The notes: generated by a model from the sequence alone, not told the origin. A stretch of DNA of 64,000 bases from Komarekiella delphini-convector SJRDD-AB1 (GCF_014831675.1 NZ_VJXY01000019.1:62001-126000), one strand, 5' to 3'; counted from the first letter of the stretch, positions 45,330-55,120 are shown. A program made the numbers and translations.

Positions 45330-45490
45330 TTTGTATTGCGTAGGCGTAGCCCGTTGTAGACTTCGCCTTGCAGAAAATTTCAAAAACACAGCGTAGACGC
45401 GTAGCAGCTTGTCTTTAGACATCGCCTGTTGTGGAAGAGTAAGTGCGTTAGCGTAGCTTACCGGAGCGATCGCTTTATATAGACATTCAA
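45330..45490. repeat. Dispersed repeat (GGCGTAGCC type), copy 2
   Basis: Has TAGGCGTAGCCCGTTGTAGACTTCGCC, AAAAACACAGCGTAGACGCGTAGCAG, CTTGTTGTGGAAGAG-like and GGAGCGATCGCTTTATATAGACATTCAAT blocks. It shares order and wording with copy 1 (44,010-44,130). The end GCGATCGCTTTATATA recurs at 46,636. Confidence 0.7.
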
Positions 45491-45606
45491 TAATCACACT
45501 TCTTAACTTAAATTTATCCAGACGCAGATACCCACAGAATAAGAATATGTGTATATTTAAATTAGGTTAACAACTATATAAGCAGAATTTTATCACAGCA
45601 AAAATC

Positions 45607-45840
45607 ATGTTTCAATCAATTGAGGGAGTTTACAAACACGGTAAAGTAGAACTTACAGAATTACCATCCGATATTTCAGAAAGTCGTGTTATTGTCACTT
45701 TTTTAGAGCCAAAAAAGAATCCACTAAAAAAGCAAATAATGCAATTTGGTATGTTCTCTGGAAATCAACAGTCAACGGAAGCAGATTTTCAAATTACTGA
45801 ATTTCATGGGGATAGTGAGGACGGCTTAGACTGGTCATAA
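45607..45840 (+). CDS. Antitoxin of a second VapBC-like pair
   Basis: 77 residues. MFQSIEGVYKHGKVELTELP-like N-terminus (DUF104/AF2212 antitoxin pattern), then a linker and an acidic end EFHGDSEDGLDWS. The frame is intact. The downstream PIN gene starts 6 bp later and has a nonsense codon at codon 12. Confidence 0.8.
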   Translation: MFQSIEGVYKHGKVELTELPSDISESRVIVTFLEPKKNPLKKQIMQFGMFSGNQQSTEADFQITEFHGDSEDGLDWS

Positions 45841-45846
45841 GTAGTT

Positions 45847-46245
45847 ATGAAATACGTCATAGATACTCATGCTCTCGTCTAGTTTCTCGAAGGTAATTCA
45901 CGGTTAAGTACAAATGCTAAAGCTATCCTTTCTCACCCTGATTCTGAGTTAGTTATTCCTGCAACTACGTTAGCCGAGGCTGTTTGGATTGTGGAAAGAG
46001 GTAGAACATCTATTGTTGATCCTAAAAATCTCATTTCAGTAGTGGAAGCTGACCTTCGTGTAGTCATTTATCCACTTGATAAAGAGGTAATTGAAATGAC
46101 TATGAGCTTAGTTGCTATTAATGAAATGCACGATAGGCAAATTGTAGCAACTGCGCTGGTCTTAGCAAGTAAAGGTGATATAGTGCCGTTATTGACGTGT
46201 GACCAAAACATAACTGCGTCAGGTTTAGTTGCTACTATTTGGTAG
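45847..46245 (+). pseudogene. PIN-domain toxin (VapC-like) interrupted by an in-frame TAG
   Basis: The gene starts MKYVIDTHALV and meets TAG at 45880-45882, codon 12. The frame then continues FLEGNSRLS to 46245 with all PIN features: LAEAVWIVERG, NEMHDRQIVATAL and LLTCDQNI. Family members have Trp at this position (HALVWFLEG-like), so TGG to TAG by one base is the simplest explanation. The remaining 120 codons are intact. An internal ATG at 45991 would give an 84-codon fragment without the first Asp. Confidence 0.9.
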
Positions 46246-46273
46246 TTTGTAAATGAAGCCCATCGCAGTGAGC

Positions 46274-46597
46274 GACATAATTCATTGCTGTCCCTTAATT
46301 GATACTTTGATTTCTTCCCAAGTCAGCACATTATCTGGATTTGAATCGTAATCAGCTATTCGACAATCAAGCTCTTGCTTCTGTGCATCGGTTAAATCAG
46401 GGTAAACTTGCTCTGCTGCGATGCTATCCCAAATTGCCTGCACAATACGGATTCTATCTTCAACACTCAGAGTTGCAATCTCGTTCAAAGTAGCTGTGAT
46501 GTCCATGCTGATTCATTTGGAGGAACAAGTAAGCGACTGATACACCTCAAATATAACGGAGAAGATTTTCTCCATCAAATTGAACGCTGTAATTGAC
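46274..46597. repeat. 324-bp direct duplication, copy B
   Basis: Matches 44224-44547. It sits 28 bp after the end of the second PIN pseudogene. Beyond 46597 the similarity decays but traces continue for about 30 bp (GATATCACTGTC against AATGTTACTATC). Confidence 0.9.
46282..46506 (-). CDS. Addiction-module antitoxin, copy B
   Basis: 74 residues, identical to copy A at 44232 except for one residue (Val for Ala in EEIKxSIKG). The gene is intact. The toxin start that overlaps its stop is retained for only four codons (MNYV) and then runs into unrelated sequence with a stop after 12 more codons, so this copy also lacks a toxin. Confidence 0.85.
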   Translation of the reverse strand: MDITATLNEIATLSVEDRIRIVQAIWDSIAAEQVYPDLTDAQKQELDCRIADYDSNPDNVLTWEEIKVSIKGQQ

Positions 46598-46739
46598 GAT
46601 ATCACTGTCTAAAAACTTCATAACAATCCTATGAGCGATCGCTTTATATAAGCATTTAATTCTCAATCAAGCTTGCTAGTTCGAGAGTTGCCACGCCGAA
46701 TAGTCCGTCGTAAACATCGCACTTCATATTTTCATCAAT

Positions 46740-47315
46740 TCACCAGATGTTTTCAAGATTAAGTACAAATTCAGACAGTATATCTTCTCCTGATAAACTA
46801 GCAGGAGATTGCAGCACTTCAACATCCCTAGCAGAGCGATAAATTTCTACTTGCCGAGTCTCTAAATCAATTAACCAACTTAATCTAGCACCATTGTCTT
46901 GGTACTCCTGCATTTTATTTTGTAGTCTTATTAAACTATCAGGGGCAGAACGCAATTCTACTACAAAATCAGGACATACAGGCGGAAATCTTTCTTTTTG
47001 CTCCTGTGTAAGAGAATCCCATCTCTCACGTTTTAACCAAGATGCGTTAGGAGAACGAACTGCCCCATTTGGTAAAATAAACCCAACCGAAGAACCAAAA
47101 GCTATACCTAATGACTCATTACGATTCCATACTCCAAGTTGAGCAGTTAAATTAGCATTGCGGTTGCTGGTTAAACCTCCGACTAAAGGCATTAGTAGCA
47201 ATGTGCCATTAGCATTACGCTCAAATCTGATTAATTCATTTATCTGACATAACTGGAAGAATTGCTCATCTGTTATTTGAAGAATAGGAGCAAAGTTGAT
47301 AGTTAACGCATCCAT
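46740..47315 (-). CDS. Uma2 family endonuclease-like protein (DUF820)
   Basis: 191 residues with the restriction-endonuclease-like core of the Uma2 family: FGSSVGFILPNGAVRSPNASWL, then CPDFVVELRSAPDSLIRLQNKMQEYQDNGARLSWLID. The Asp, the Glu-Leu-x-Ser stretch and the Lys in NKMQEY match the active-site pattern. This family is highly expanded in cyanobacteria, and its role is not known. It is intact. Confidence 0.88.
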   Translation of the reverse strand: MDALTINFAPILQITDEQFFQLCQINELIRFERNANGTLLLMPLVGGLTSNRNANLTAQLGVWNRNESLGIAFGSSVGFILPNGAVRSPNASWLKRERWDSLTQEQKERFPPVCPDFVVELRSAPDSLIRLQNKMQEYQDNGARLSWLIDLETRQVEIYRSARDVEVLQSPASLSGEDILSEFVLNLENIW

Positions 47316-47746
47316 AGAAAAACTTAAACTTGAATGTTTTATGAACAGTCATGTTTTGATTTTATGCTTGGATGCCTAAAAGAGCGATCGCTTTTCAGAA
47401 AACCTCAAAAATAGAGCGATCGCGTGTTATGGAAGAGTAAGCGATCGCACCTTACATACCCAAAATCTTCCAAAGTGCAATCACGCTACCATACTCCCAA
47501 AATCGCACTTTTTAAATTACTCTAGCAAAACATTTTCTAATATAAATGTGACAAAATCTTTTTGTTTAATGCCAATGTTGATTGGTATTTCTTTGGGGAT
47601 TACATAATCATTAGCTAATTTAATTAACTATTTAGTAAAACTCGTGCAGACGATCTAAATTATCCTCGTTCATTCGTGACAGTTTAAGACAAAATCAGTT
47701 TTGTCGCCAAGATGTATTGGCCTTACTAATCTATCATCAGTTTATT
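47316..47746. other. Intergenic region with gene fragments and HIP1 sites
   Basis: No intact gene. HIP1 sites and the GCGATCGC-type dispersed repeat copy 3 occupy 47,380-47,445. Bases 47640-47670 resemble the 3' end of chlH (48521-48551), and 47705-47742 resemble the 5' part of higA (48001-48038). Confidence 0.55.
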
Positions 47747-48058
47747 CTAAACCAATGTCATGACTTGCTCATATTCTTCTTTATGGCTTTGCAAAGCATC
47801 CCAAAGATCAACTTTTTGCTGAAGATTAAGCCAAAGTCTTGGCCCATTTCCTAAAGCTTTACCAAGACGTATTGCTATATCTACTGTAATTGCTCTTTGA
47901 CCATTAATAACTTCCTGAATTGTTTGATTAGATACTCCTAAAATTTCTGCAAAATTTGCGGTATTAATATCTAAATCATCTAAAATATCTGCAATTACTT
48001 CGCCAGGATGTATTGGTCTTACTAATCTATTATCAGTAATATCTTGCCAATTATCCAT
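47747..48058 (-). CDS. higA: HigA antitoxin (XRE/HTH)
   Basis: 103 residues. RPIHPGEVIADILDDLDI is the HigA hallmark, followed by a helix-turn-helix: TANFAEILGVSNQTIQEVIN and GQRAITVDIAIRLGKALGNGPRLWLNLQ. It binds and represses the operon and neutralises HigB. It follows higB by 79 bp on the same strand. The pair is intact. Confidence 0.9.
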   Translation of the reverse strand: MDNWQDITDNRLVRPIHPGEVIADILDDLDINTANFAEILGVSNQTIQEVINGQRAITVDIAIRLGKALGNGPRLWLNLQQKVDLWDALQSHKEEYEQVMTLV

Positions 48059-48137
48059 AATTAATACTTCTTATTTAAGAATTTGGTTAACCTTACATAG
48101 CATTTTCTAGCCAATTAATATTATATTAACACAGAAC

Positions 48138-48416
48138 TTAATGATAATCTTCCAGATTGACAGCATAAGCATCACCATCTTCAAATTTAAAAGTTATACG
48201 CCAGTTTCCTGATACCTTTATTGACCAAGTTCCTTTCCTATCTCCTTTTAATTCATGCAAATCATAACCTGGTAATCTAATATCTTCTACAATTAATGCT
48301 GAGTCTATAACTTCAAGTCTGATTCTAATTTTCTTTTCTAAGTTTGCAGAAACTCCTTTATTAAAATTTTCTCTAAACAAATTTTCTAATGCTTTATTTT
48401 GAAATGTTTGAATCAT
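48138..48416 (-). CDS. higB: HigB toxin (RelE/ParE superfamily)
   Basis: 92 residues: MIQTFQNKALENLFRENFNK, then RLPGYDLHELKGDRKGTWSI and KVSGNWRITFKFEDGDAYAVNLEDYH. This matches HigB (GraT-like) mRNA interferases, where the SGNWRI and DYH parts are conserved. Toxin-before-antitoxin order is the normal higBA order. No disruption is seen, unlike the toxins at 44-46 kb. Confidence 0.9.
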   Translation of the reverse strand: MIQTFQNKALENLFRENFNKGVSANLEKKIRIRLEVIDSALIVEDIRLPGYDLHELKGDRKGTWSIKVSGNWRITFKFEDGDAYAVNLEDYH

Positions 48417-48451
48417 TTACATTTCATTTTTTAATTTTATCTCATTGTTAA

Positions 48452-48470
48452 GGCAGGCATAAAGCCTGCC
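48452..48470 (-). terminator. Hairpin after chlH
   Basis: GGCAGGC (48452-48458) pairs with GCCTGCC (48464-48470), with loop ATAAA. On the minus strand it is 10 nt past the chlH stop and is followed by TTAACAATGAGAT, with T-poor sequence, so termination strength is uncertain. Confidence 0.55.
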
Positions 48471-48479
48471 CATGTAATC

Positions 48480-51400
48480 CTATTCAATCCCTTCAATCCG
48501 GTCTTCAACTTCTTGATACAACTCGCGCAGGCGATCTAAATTCTCCTCGCTAGTCTCCCAATAACCGCGTCCATTTACTTCCAATAAAGTTGATACAACC
48601 TTGCGGAAAGAATGGGGATTAAGGTTCATCAACCGTTTCTGCATTTCTTCATCTTTGATGAAGGTTTCGTTAGTATCCTCGTAAATCCAGTTATCCACAG
48701 CGCCAGCTGTCGCACTCCAACCCATTGTATTTACCAACCGCTTGGAGAGTTCGCGTACACCTTCATAACCATGATTCAACATCCCTTCGTACCATTTGGG
48801 ATTTAATAATTTGGTACGAGCATCTAAGCGCACGGTTTCTGATAATGTCCGCACCTGAGCGTTAGCTGTGGTGGTATCTGCAATGTAAGATGCTGGTGTC
48901 TTACCATCACCCCGCAGACTTGCCACAAGTTTAGTGGGATCTGAATCGAAGTAATGGGAAACGTCCGTTAAGCTAATCTCGGAAGAATCCAGATTTTGGA
49001 AAGTTGCATCAGCAGTTTTCAATGTACTTTCAAAAATCCCGCGCGATTCGTCCATGATTCCAGGGTTATCGGAATTGAAGGAGAAGGATTTCCGGTTAAG
49101 ATACATTTCCTGCAACTCGGCTTCGCTGTCCCAAGTGCTGTTTTCTACTGCCAAGTTGATATTTGACGAGTAGGAACCAGAAGCGTTGGAGAAAACGCGC
49201 GTTGCGGCTTGACGCAGATTAATCCCCATGTCTTCAGCTTGTTGCAAAGCATGTTTGCGAACAAAGTTCATTTCTAAGGGTTCATCCGCCTCAGCTGCCA
49301 TTTTCACGCCTTGGTCTAGCAGGTTCATTTGGTTGATGAACAAGTCGCGGAATACCCCAGAACAGTTGATTACCACGTCAATTCTGGGGCGTCCCAACTC
49401 TTCTAAAGGAATTAACTCCAACTTGTTCACCCGTCCCAAAGCATCGGGAACTGGACGCACACCCACCATCCACATGATTTGGGCTAGGGATTCACCGTAA
49501 GTTTTGATGTTATCGGTTCCCCAAAGGACGCAGGCGATGGTTTCTGGCCATTTTCCTTCATTTTCAGCTTTGTTACGTGCTAAAAGCCTGTCTACAACGA
49601 TTTTAGCTGATTGGACTGCTGCTGTGGTCGGGATAGATTGGGGGTCGAGTGCATGGATATTTTTACCTGTGGGTAATACATCTGGGTTACGAATAGGATC
49701 GCCACCAGGCCCAGGTAGGATGTACTCGCCTTCTAACCCTTTGAGTAATGCTCCGAGTTCGTTATCAGCACAAACTTGCTGCAAGCAGAATTCCAAATAC
49801 TCAAACAGGGGTTTCAGGGCTGTGCTATCGACTTTGGGATAGCCTGCTTTATGCAATGCTTCTACCCAAGGTTCTTTTTTACCCATGTTGAAGAAATTGA
49901 GCCGAGAAACTAGAGAAACTCGCCCTTCAGCGTCGGTTTGCTCTTGAACAAGGGCGCTAACTGCTGCACGGGTTGCTAAGGTGATGTCTTGCAATAGCTG
50001 GACATCTTCTAAAATGCCTCTGTCATTATTTTGGTAAATATCGTCAATATTACGCCCAATGCTATTAGCGATAATTCCCGGTAAGCCTTGAAGTCCTTCT
50101 TCTTGACGATCTAGACTAGCTATATTGACGAGAGTTGCGATCGCTTCTTCTGCACTTGGAGGTTTACCAATGACGTGCAACCCACAAGGCAATAATCTGG
50201 ACTCAATCTCCATCAACTTCCGGTAGACGTTGCCAACAATATTATCCCGCTCCTCGGCAGTCATATCCTTGGCATCGGTTTCTGGCAGGTCGATATCCTT
50301 ATCCAGATTCACGATCCGGCATTTATCCATGATGCTATTAACAATGGGAATGCCGCGCCCAGTATCTTTCAAGGTTTGGTAAGAAGCAATTAACTCGCTA
50401 AGCTCCTTCAAACCCTTATACAAACCAGCATTTTCTGCCGGAGGTGTCAAGTAGGAAATTGTTTCGGCATAACTCCGACGCTTGGCAATTGTCGCCTCAC
50501 TGGGATTATTTGCTGCGTAGTAATACAGGTTGGGAATTGAGCCAATCAAGTTATCTGGATAGCAGTCACCAGACATCCCCATTTGCTTACCAGGCATGAA
50601 TTCCAAGGAACCGTGTGTACCAAAGTGAAGTACGGCATCAGCTCCCCAAATTCGCTCTAGGTAGGTGTAATATGCTGCAAAACCGTGGTGAGGACTGGCT
50701 GAACGCGAGAACAACAGCCGCATCGGATCACCTTCATAACCGAATGTGGGTTGCACACCGATGAAGACGTTACCGAATTGTTTACCGTAAACTAGCAGGT
50801 TTTGCCCATCGCTGTTGAGATGTCCGGGAGGTGGGCCCCAATTCTCTTCTAGACGTTGGGAGTAGGGTGTCAGTGCTTCATATTCTGGCACAGACATTCT
50901 GTAAGCAATGTTGAGTTCGGGGCTACTGTACTGTGCTTGAGCGTCATGAATGACTTCTTGCATCAGCGCTTCGGCGGATTCTGGCAATTCTGGTAAGTCG
51001 TAGCCGTTATTTTTCAGTGCTCTCATTACCTCGTAGATGGAGCCGAATACATCCAAATAAGCGGCGGTTCCTACGTTGCCTTTATCTGGCGGGAAGCTGA
51101 AAACGGTGATGGCAACTTTTTTGTCAAGCTTCGGCTTGCGGCGGAGGTTCGCCCATTTTAAGGCGCGTTCGGCTACAGCTTCAACCCGATCGCGTAGTGC
51201 GATCGCTTTCCCTGTAGTCCCATCTCTACCCGATAATATAATCGGCTCAATTGCTCCATCCAATTCGGGGATCGCAATTTGCAAAGCGACTTGAATTGGA
51301 TGCAAGCCCAAATCACTATCCATCCACTCTTCTGTAGTTTGGAAGACTAAGGGCAACGCTACCATGTAAGGACGATTTAAGCGTTTGAGTGACTCAATTG

Positions 51401-52466
51401 CTTTAGGATGATCTTGTCTAGCTGGGCCACCAACGAGGGCAAAGCCAGTCAGTGATACCACTGCATCTACTAGTGACGTATTGGTATTCGGTTCGTAGAA
51501 GTAGGCATCCACAGGCTTGGAGAAATCCAAACCACCGGCAAATACGGGAAGTACTCGTGCGCCTAGTGCTTCCAACTCCTGCACCATCGCCACATAATGG
51601 GCATCATCGCCTGTAACTAGGTGGGTGCGCTGCAATACTAACCCAACACAAGGAGCTAGGGGATCTTTGAGATCGTTAGAGATATCCTTACGAGCTGTAT
51701 ACCAATTGAGGTACTCTCTGACATCCTCAAACATACTGGGAGCCAAAGGATGCCAAATCCCTAAATCGGGATAAACCACCGGCGCTTGATATGTAGAAGA
51801 TGCAAAATTTTGTTTCTCTAAACCTTTAAATACGTATTTATCAGCTAGCATCAGCAAGAAGTTTTCCAGGTTTTCTGGAGAACCACCTAGCCAATACTGA
51901 AAGCTGAGCATGAAATTTCGGGCATCTTGTGCCTTGTCCATTGGCAGGAATTTCAGCACTTGCGGCAGGGTTCGCAAAAGCTTCAGCATTCCATCCTGGA
52001 ATCCCGCACCGGATTTTTCTTTGCGTTTCCGCATGAATTGGGCGATCGCACTTTTCGACTGACCCAACTGTGCCAAAGAAAAGCTACCCATTTTGTTCAG
52101 GCGCATTACTTCTGGCATGGAGGGAAACACAACAGCAACGTCAAGGCGATCGCGGTGTGGTTCTACAGCTGCTACTACTTTCTGTGCTAAGTCTTCGATG
52201 AAAATGAGTGAAGCGATGAAGATATTCGCACTCTCGATTTCCCGTTTGAACTCCTCATAGTTCTCTGGGTCGCGGAGTTCCTCAATTAAGTACCCGCTGA
52301 TTTCAATCGCCAAGTTGGGATTGCTCGCGTTAATCGTGCGAACCGCTTGCGACAATGCACTCTGGTACTGGGACTCAAGCACGACATAGACCACCTTAAT
52401 TAAATTACGTCCGCGCAGGTTATCAGGCGCAATGTGTCTAATGGTGGACTTGACGTGGGTGAACAT
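48480..52466 (-). CDS. chlH: Magnesium chelatase subunit H
   Basis: ChlH binds protoporphyrin IX and, with ChlI and ChlD, inserts Mg2+ using ATP; this is the first committed step of chlorophyll synthesis. The 1328 residues match the usual length. The N-terminal part ([20 protein letters not shown]) and the cobaltochelatase-like core with [34 protein letters not shown] and [20 protein letters not shown] are all visible. It ends [14 protein letters not shown]. It starts at the ATG at 52466, with a 360-bp repeat-rich gap upstream. Confidence 0.97.
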   Translation of the reverse strand: MFTHVKSTIRHIAPDNLRGRNLIKVVYVVLESQYQSALSQAVRTINASNPNLAIEISGYLIEELRDPENYEEFKREIESANIFIASLIFIEDLAQKVVAAVEPHRDRLDVAVVFPSMPEVMRLNKMGSFSLAQLGQSKSAIAQFMRKRKEKSGAGFQDGMLKLLRTLPQVLKFLPMDKAQDARNFMLSFQYWLGGSPENLENFLLMLADKYVFKGLEKQNFASSTYQAPVVYPDLGIWHPLAPSMFEDVREYLNWYTARKDISNDLKDPLAPCVGLVLQRTHLVTGDDAHYVAMVQELEALGARVLPVFAGGLDFSKPVDAYFYEPNTNTSLVDAVVSLTGFALVGGPARQDHPKAIESLKRLNRPYMVALPLVFQTTEEWMDSDLGLHPIQVALQIAIPELDGAIEPIILSGRDGTTGKAIALRDRVEAVAERALKWANLRRKPKLDKKVAITVFSFPPDKGNVGTAAYLDVFGSIYEVMRALKNNGYDLPELPESAEALMQEVIHDAQAQYSSPELNIAYRMSVPEYEALTPYSQRLEENWGPPPGHLNSDGQNLLVYGKQFGNVFIGVQPTFGYEGDPMRLLFSRSASPHHGFAAYYTYLERIWGADAVLHFGTHGSLEFMPGKQMGMSGDCYPDNLIGSIPNLYYYAANNPSEATIAKRRSYAETISYLTPPAENAGLYKGLKELSELIASYQTLKDTGRGIPIVNSIMDKCRIVNLDKDIDLPETDAKDMTAEERDNIVGNVYRKLMEIESRLLPCGLHVIGKPPSAEEAIATLVNIASLDRQEEGLQGLPGIIANSIGRNIDDIYQNNDRGILEDVQLLQDITLATRAAVSALVQEQTDAEGRVSLVSRLNFFNMGKKEPWVEALHKAGYPKVDSTALKPLFEYLEFCLQQVCADNELGALLKGLEGEYILPGPGGDPIRNPDVLPTGKNIHALDPQSIPTTAAVQSAKIVVDRLLARNKAENEGKWPETIACVLWGTDNIKTYGESLAQIMWMVGVRPVPDALGRVNKLELIPLEELGRPRIDVVINCSGVFRDLFINQMNLLDQGVKMAAEADEPLEMNFVRKHALQQAEDMGINLRQAATRVFSNASGSYSSNINLAVENSTWDSEAELQEMYLNRKSFSFNSDNPGIMDESRGIFESTLKTADATFQNLDSSEISLTDVSHYFDSDPTKLVASLRGDGKTPASYIADTTTANAQVRTLSETVRLDARTKLLNPKWYEGMLNHGYEGVRELSKRLVNTMGWSATAGAVDNWIYEDTNETFIKDEEMQKRLMNLNPHSFRKVVSTLLEVNGRGYWETSEENLDRLRELYQEVEDRIEGIE

Positions 52467-52828
52467 GCAGGTAGGCTCCTTTGATGCGCGTTCTCTACTG
52501 GAAGTTATTTAGTGACTAATGCTGCCACAAGTGACTTCTTCTCTTCGGCAATATGAACTTTTTATCAGAAAACGCTTACCTGCTAGGCATTTTGTCGTCT
52601 ATATGACACAAATCGATATAAAAAATGAAACATTTGTTAATGCATATTGACAACTGATAAAAGTGATTACTCTAGTTTATGTAACGAAGATGTAATATTT
52701 GGGATTGGGGACTGGGGACTGTTGGCTGGGGAATGGGGCAAGGGGAAAGGAGAACTTTTGACCCTTGTACAGACGCGATTAATCGCGTCTCTCCTAACAA
52801 ATGACAAATGACAAATGACAAATGACAA
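52467..52828. other. Intergenic region between chlH and the LpxB-like gene
   Basis: It should hold the chlH promoter. It also contains heptamer repeats (52,692-52,750), a perfect 20-bp palindrome (52771-52790) and a tandem ACAAATG run. Confidence 0.5.
52771..52790. repeat. Perfect 20-bp palindrome
   Basis: AGACGCGATTAATCGCGTCT reads the same on both strands. It is followed by CTCC. It may act as a terminator or protein site, or belong to the dispersed GTAGAGACG family. Confidence 0.65.
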
Positions 52829-52831
52829 ATG
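52797..52831. repeat. Tandem heptamer ACAAATG x5 overlapping a start codon
   Basis: Five consecutive ACAAATG units end at the start codon of the LpxB-like gene (52829). ATGs recur every 7 nt, so successive copies fall in different frames, and only the last opens the gene. Confidence 0.8.
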
Positions 52832-54115
52832 ACTAACCAACCATCTGATATTTTGATTCTCTCGAATGGCCCTGGTGAAATAACGACTTGGGTACGCCCG
52901 GTTGTAAAGGCATTGCGGCAAAAGTTGGGAGATGACCGCTCTGTTGTTAGGATTTCTGTAGTATTATCACCTTGTCCAAATGCCAGTGGCAAAGAAGCAG
53001 CGATCGCGCTTTCTTACCCAGAAGTAGACAGAGTGCAGGGAGCAGAGCATTTTTGGCAATTTTTGCTTTGGGGAAAAACATTTGAGAATTGGGACTGGAG
53101 AAGTCGCGGTGTAGTAGTTTTCCTTGGTGGTGATCAAATTTTCCCCGTAGCGATCGGCAAAAAACTCGGATATAAAACAGTTGTCTATGCTGAATGGGAA
53201 GCGCGTTGGCATAACTTGATTGACCGATTTGCAGTCATGAAACCCGAAGTTGCTAAAGGCGTATCTCAGAAATATGCTCACAAATTCACCGTTGTTGGAG
53301 ATTTGATGATAGAAGCACAGGGACAAATCAATAGTTCCCAGTCCCCAGTCCCTAGTCCCCAGTCCCCAATAATTGGCATTTTACCTGGCTCAAAAGCGGC
53401 AAAATTAGCTCAAGGAGTGCCATTAACTTTAGCCATTGCCGAATACGTTCACGCAAAAAAACCCCAAACCAGATTTGTGATTCCTGTAGCCCCAACTTTA
53501 GATTTACAAACTTTAGCTAGTTTTAGCGATCCGCAGAAAAACCCTTTTGTTAAAACTTTTGACTTTACTGGTGCTTCCTTGATTTTCCCAGAAGAGAACA
53601 CGGCATTGCCTTCTCCCTACAAGCTTCCTACCCTCAAAACAGGGAGTGGTCTGATTGTGGAATTGTGGGAAGAAACGCCTGCCTATGATTTATTATCTCA
53701 GTGCTGCATCTGCTTAACTACAGTGGGAGCAAACACTGCCGAACTCGGTTCCTTAGCTGTGCCGATGATTGTTTTGCTGCCAACGCAACAACTAGATGCC
53801 ATGCGTTCTTGGGATGGTTTACCAGGGTTATTGGCAAACTTGCCGGGAGTGGGTTCAACCTTTGCCAAGTTAATTAACTGGTTTTTTTTAAGACGCAAAG
53901 GTCTATTAGCATGGCCAAATATCTGGGCACAGGCAGAGATTGTGCCAGAACTTGTGGGCAAACTCCAACCGCAAGAAATAGGCGAAATGGTTTTAGATTT
54001 TTTGGCTCATCCAGAAAAATTGGACGATATACGAGCCAAGCTACACAGCATTCGTGGCGAAAGCGGAGCAGCAAGTAAGATTGCACAAATTGTGTGCGAC
54101 GAGATTGAGAAGTAG
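52829..54115 (+). CDS. LpxB-like glycosyltransferase (lipid-A-disaccharide synthase-related, GT19/GT-B)
   Basis: 428 residues. The LpxB fold is shown by ILILSNGPGEITTWVRPVVKAL, then VVVFLGGDQIFPVAIGKKLGYKT, IGILPGSKAAKLAQGVPLTLAI and TTVGANTAELGSLAVPMIVLLP. LpxB joins two lipid A sugars, but cyanobacterial relatives like this one carry substitutions and their substrate is not established. Between the two Rossmann halves (about 167-183) a linker NSSQSPVPSPQSPIIG is encoded by STRR-type heptamers. The start codon lies in an ACAAATG tandem repeat. Confidence 0.85.
   Translation: MTNQPSDILILSNGPGEITTWVRPVVKALRQKLGDDRSVVRISVVLSPCPNASGKEAAIALSYPEVDRVQGAEHFWQFLLWGKTFENWDWRSRGVVVFLGGDQIFPVAIGKKLGYKTVVYAEWEARWHNLIDRFAVMKPEVAKGVSQKYAHKFTVVGDLMIEAQGQINSSQSPVPSPQSPIIGILPGSKAAKLAQGVPLTLAIAEYVHAKKPQTRFVIPVAPTLDLQTLASFSDPQKNPFVKTFDFTGASLIFPEENTALPSPYKLPTLKTGSGLIVELWEETPAYDLLSQCCICLTTVGANTAELGSLAVPMIVLLPTQQLDAMRSWDGLPGLLANLPGVGSTFAKLINWFFLRRKGLLAWPNIWAQAEIVPELVGKLQPQEIGEMVLDFLAHPEKLDDIRAKLHSIRGESGAASKIAQIVCDEIEK
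53329..53367 (+). repeat. STRR heptamer (CCCCAGT/CCCTAGT) inside a coding frame
   Basis: AGTTCCCAGTCCCCAGTCCC is followed by TAGTCCCCAGTCCCCAAT, five imperfect copies of a 7-nt unit that elsewhere is intergenic. The total keeps the frame and adds about 13 Ser, Pro and Gln residues. Confidence 0.85.
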
Positions 54116-54195
54116 GAGGCAGGACAGCAGCGAGGAATTTTTATAACTCCTATCTCCTATCTCCTGTCTCCTATCTCTTGATCCTTAACAAATGA

Positions 54196-54633
54196 CTAAT
54201 CCGAAGACTGCCCATCCCTGCGCCCAAGTTCATAAATTCCAGCGCCCATACAAGCTAATATACCTGTACTAATTCCCCAGCTATCACCTAAACTAATTTC
54301 CAGACCCCAGTTAAATAAAGCGCCGACTATCAAGAAAGGCACAATGCTAAATAGTGAAGCGTAAAAAGCGTTTTGGGATTCTCTGGCCTTACGAGTTTTT
54401 TCAAATTCTGATTGACTAGTATAAAGCGATCGCTCGGCAAAGTTAAACCAGCGGTCTAGTTGCTTGATTACCCATTCACTAACTGGGGAAAAAGCTAAAT
54501 ATAGCGCCAAAGACCACAAACTCGCTCCTGCGATCGCGATCGTGTTCAACTCAAAACTAAAAGGTAAAATTTCGGTCAGCATAGCTTGGGTGCGTCCTGC
54601 AAATGGTCGATTTGATTTTTCATCGATACTCAA
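54196..54633 (-). CDS. Conserved membrane protein, function unknown
   Basis: Up to 145 residues with two or three hydrophobic segments (about 31-50, 92-108, 118-135) and a charged middle (FNFAERSLYTSQSEFEKTRKARESQ). The start is uncertain: a TTG at 54633 opens the frame, while ATG 54582 (MLTEILPF) would give 128 residues. No family is recognised. Confidence 0.6.
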   Translation of the reverse strand: MSIDEKSNRPFAGRTQAMLTEILPFSFELNTIAIAGASLWSLALYLAFSPVSEWVIKQLDRWFNFAERSLYTSQSEFEKTRKARESQNAFYASLFSIVPFLIVGALFNWGLEISLGDSWGISTGILACMGAGIYELGRRDGQSSD

Positions 54634-55120
54634 TCGACCCCTTAAGCAATTTTAAGCATAAAGGTTAACAAGATTTCGACTACCTGGCACATTTTTCCCT
54701 GCAAAGCTTAACTCCATCTAACTTATTAAGTTACTTCTAAACTATGTTTAGTTAATTTTTTTAGTTAAATGCATGTATTTTACATACTAGTATAGCCGTA
54801 CAATTAACTATAACTATTCAATTATTTTAAATATTCAAACATAATTAATAATAAATAAGCATATTACTTAAATATATTCAAAATTGTTATTTACAAATAA
54901 TTTTATGATTCAACTATTTAATAAGTAAATTTGACATTATAAAAGTTTATTGCAGTATATTTAATAACTTAAAACGCTGACTATTAAGTTAAAAAATATT
55001 GCATCAAAAACAAATGATAAGAATAAATAAATTAAAAACTTGAAATTATTTATATTACTAAATCCAAATTGCTGTTATAGATTTAAAATAGTTTTATACA
55101 GAAAATTAAAAATATAAACA
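54634..55120. other. Very AT-rich intergenic region
   Basis: No gene seen. The sequence is strikingly AT-rich, with long runs of A/T. It should contain the promoter of the M23 peptidase gene. Confidence 0.5.

Noticed and set aside
45991-46245. A short intact PIN protein from an internal ATG
   Set aside because: It would lack the first catalytic Asp, and the upstream frame continues the family pattern up to the TAG, so it is better read as a pseudogene.
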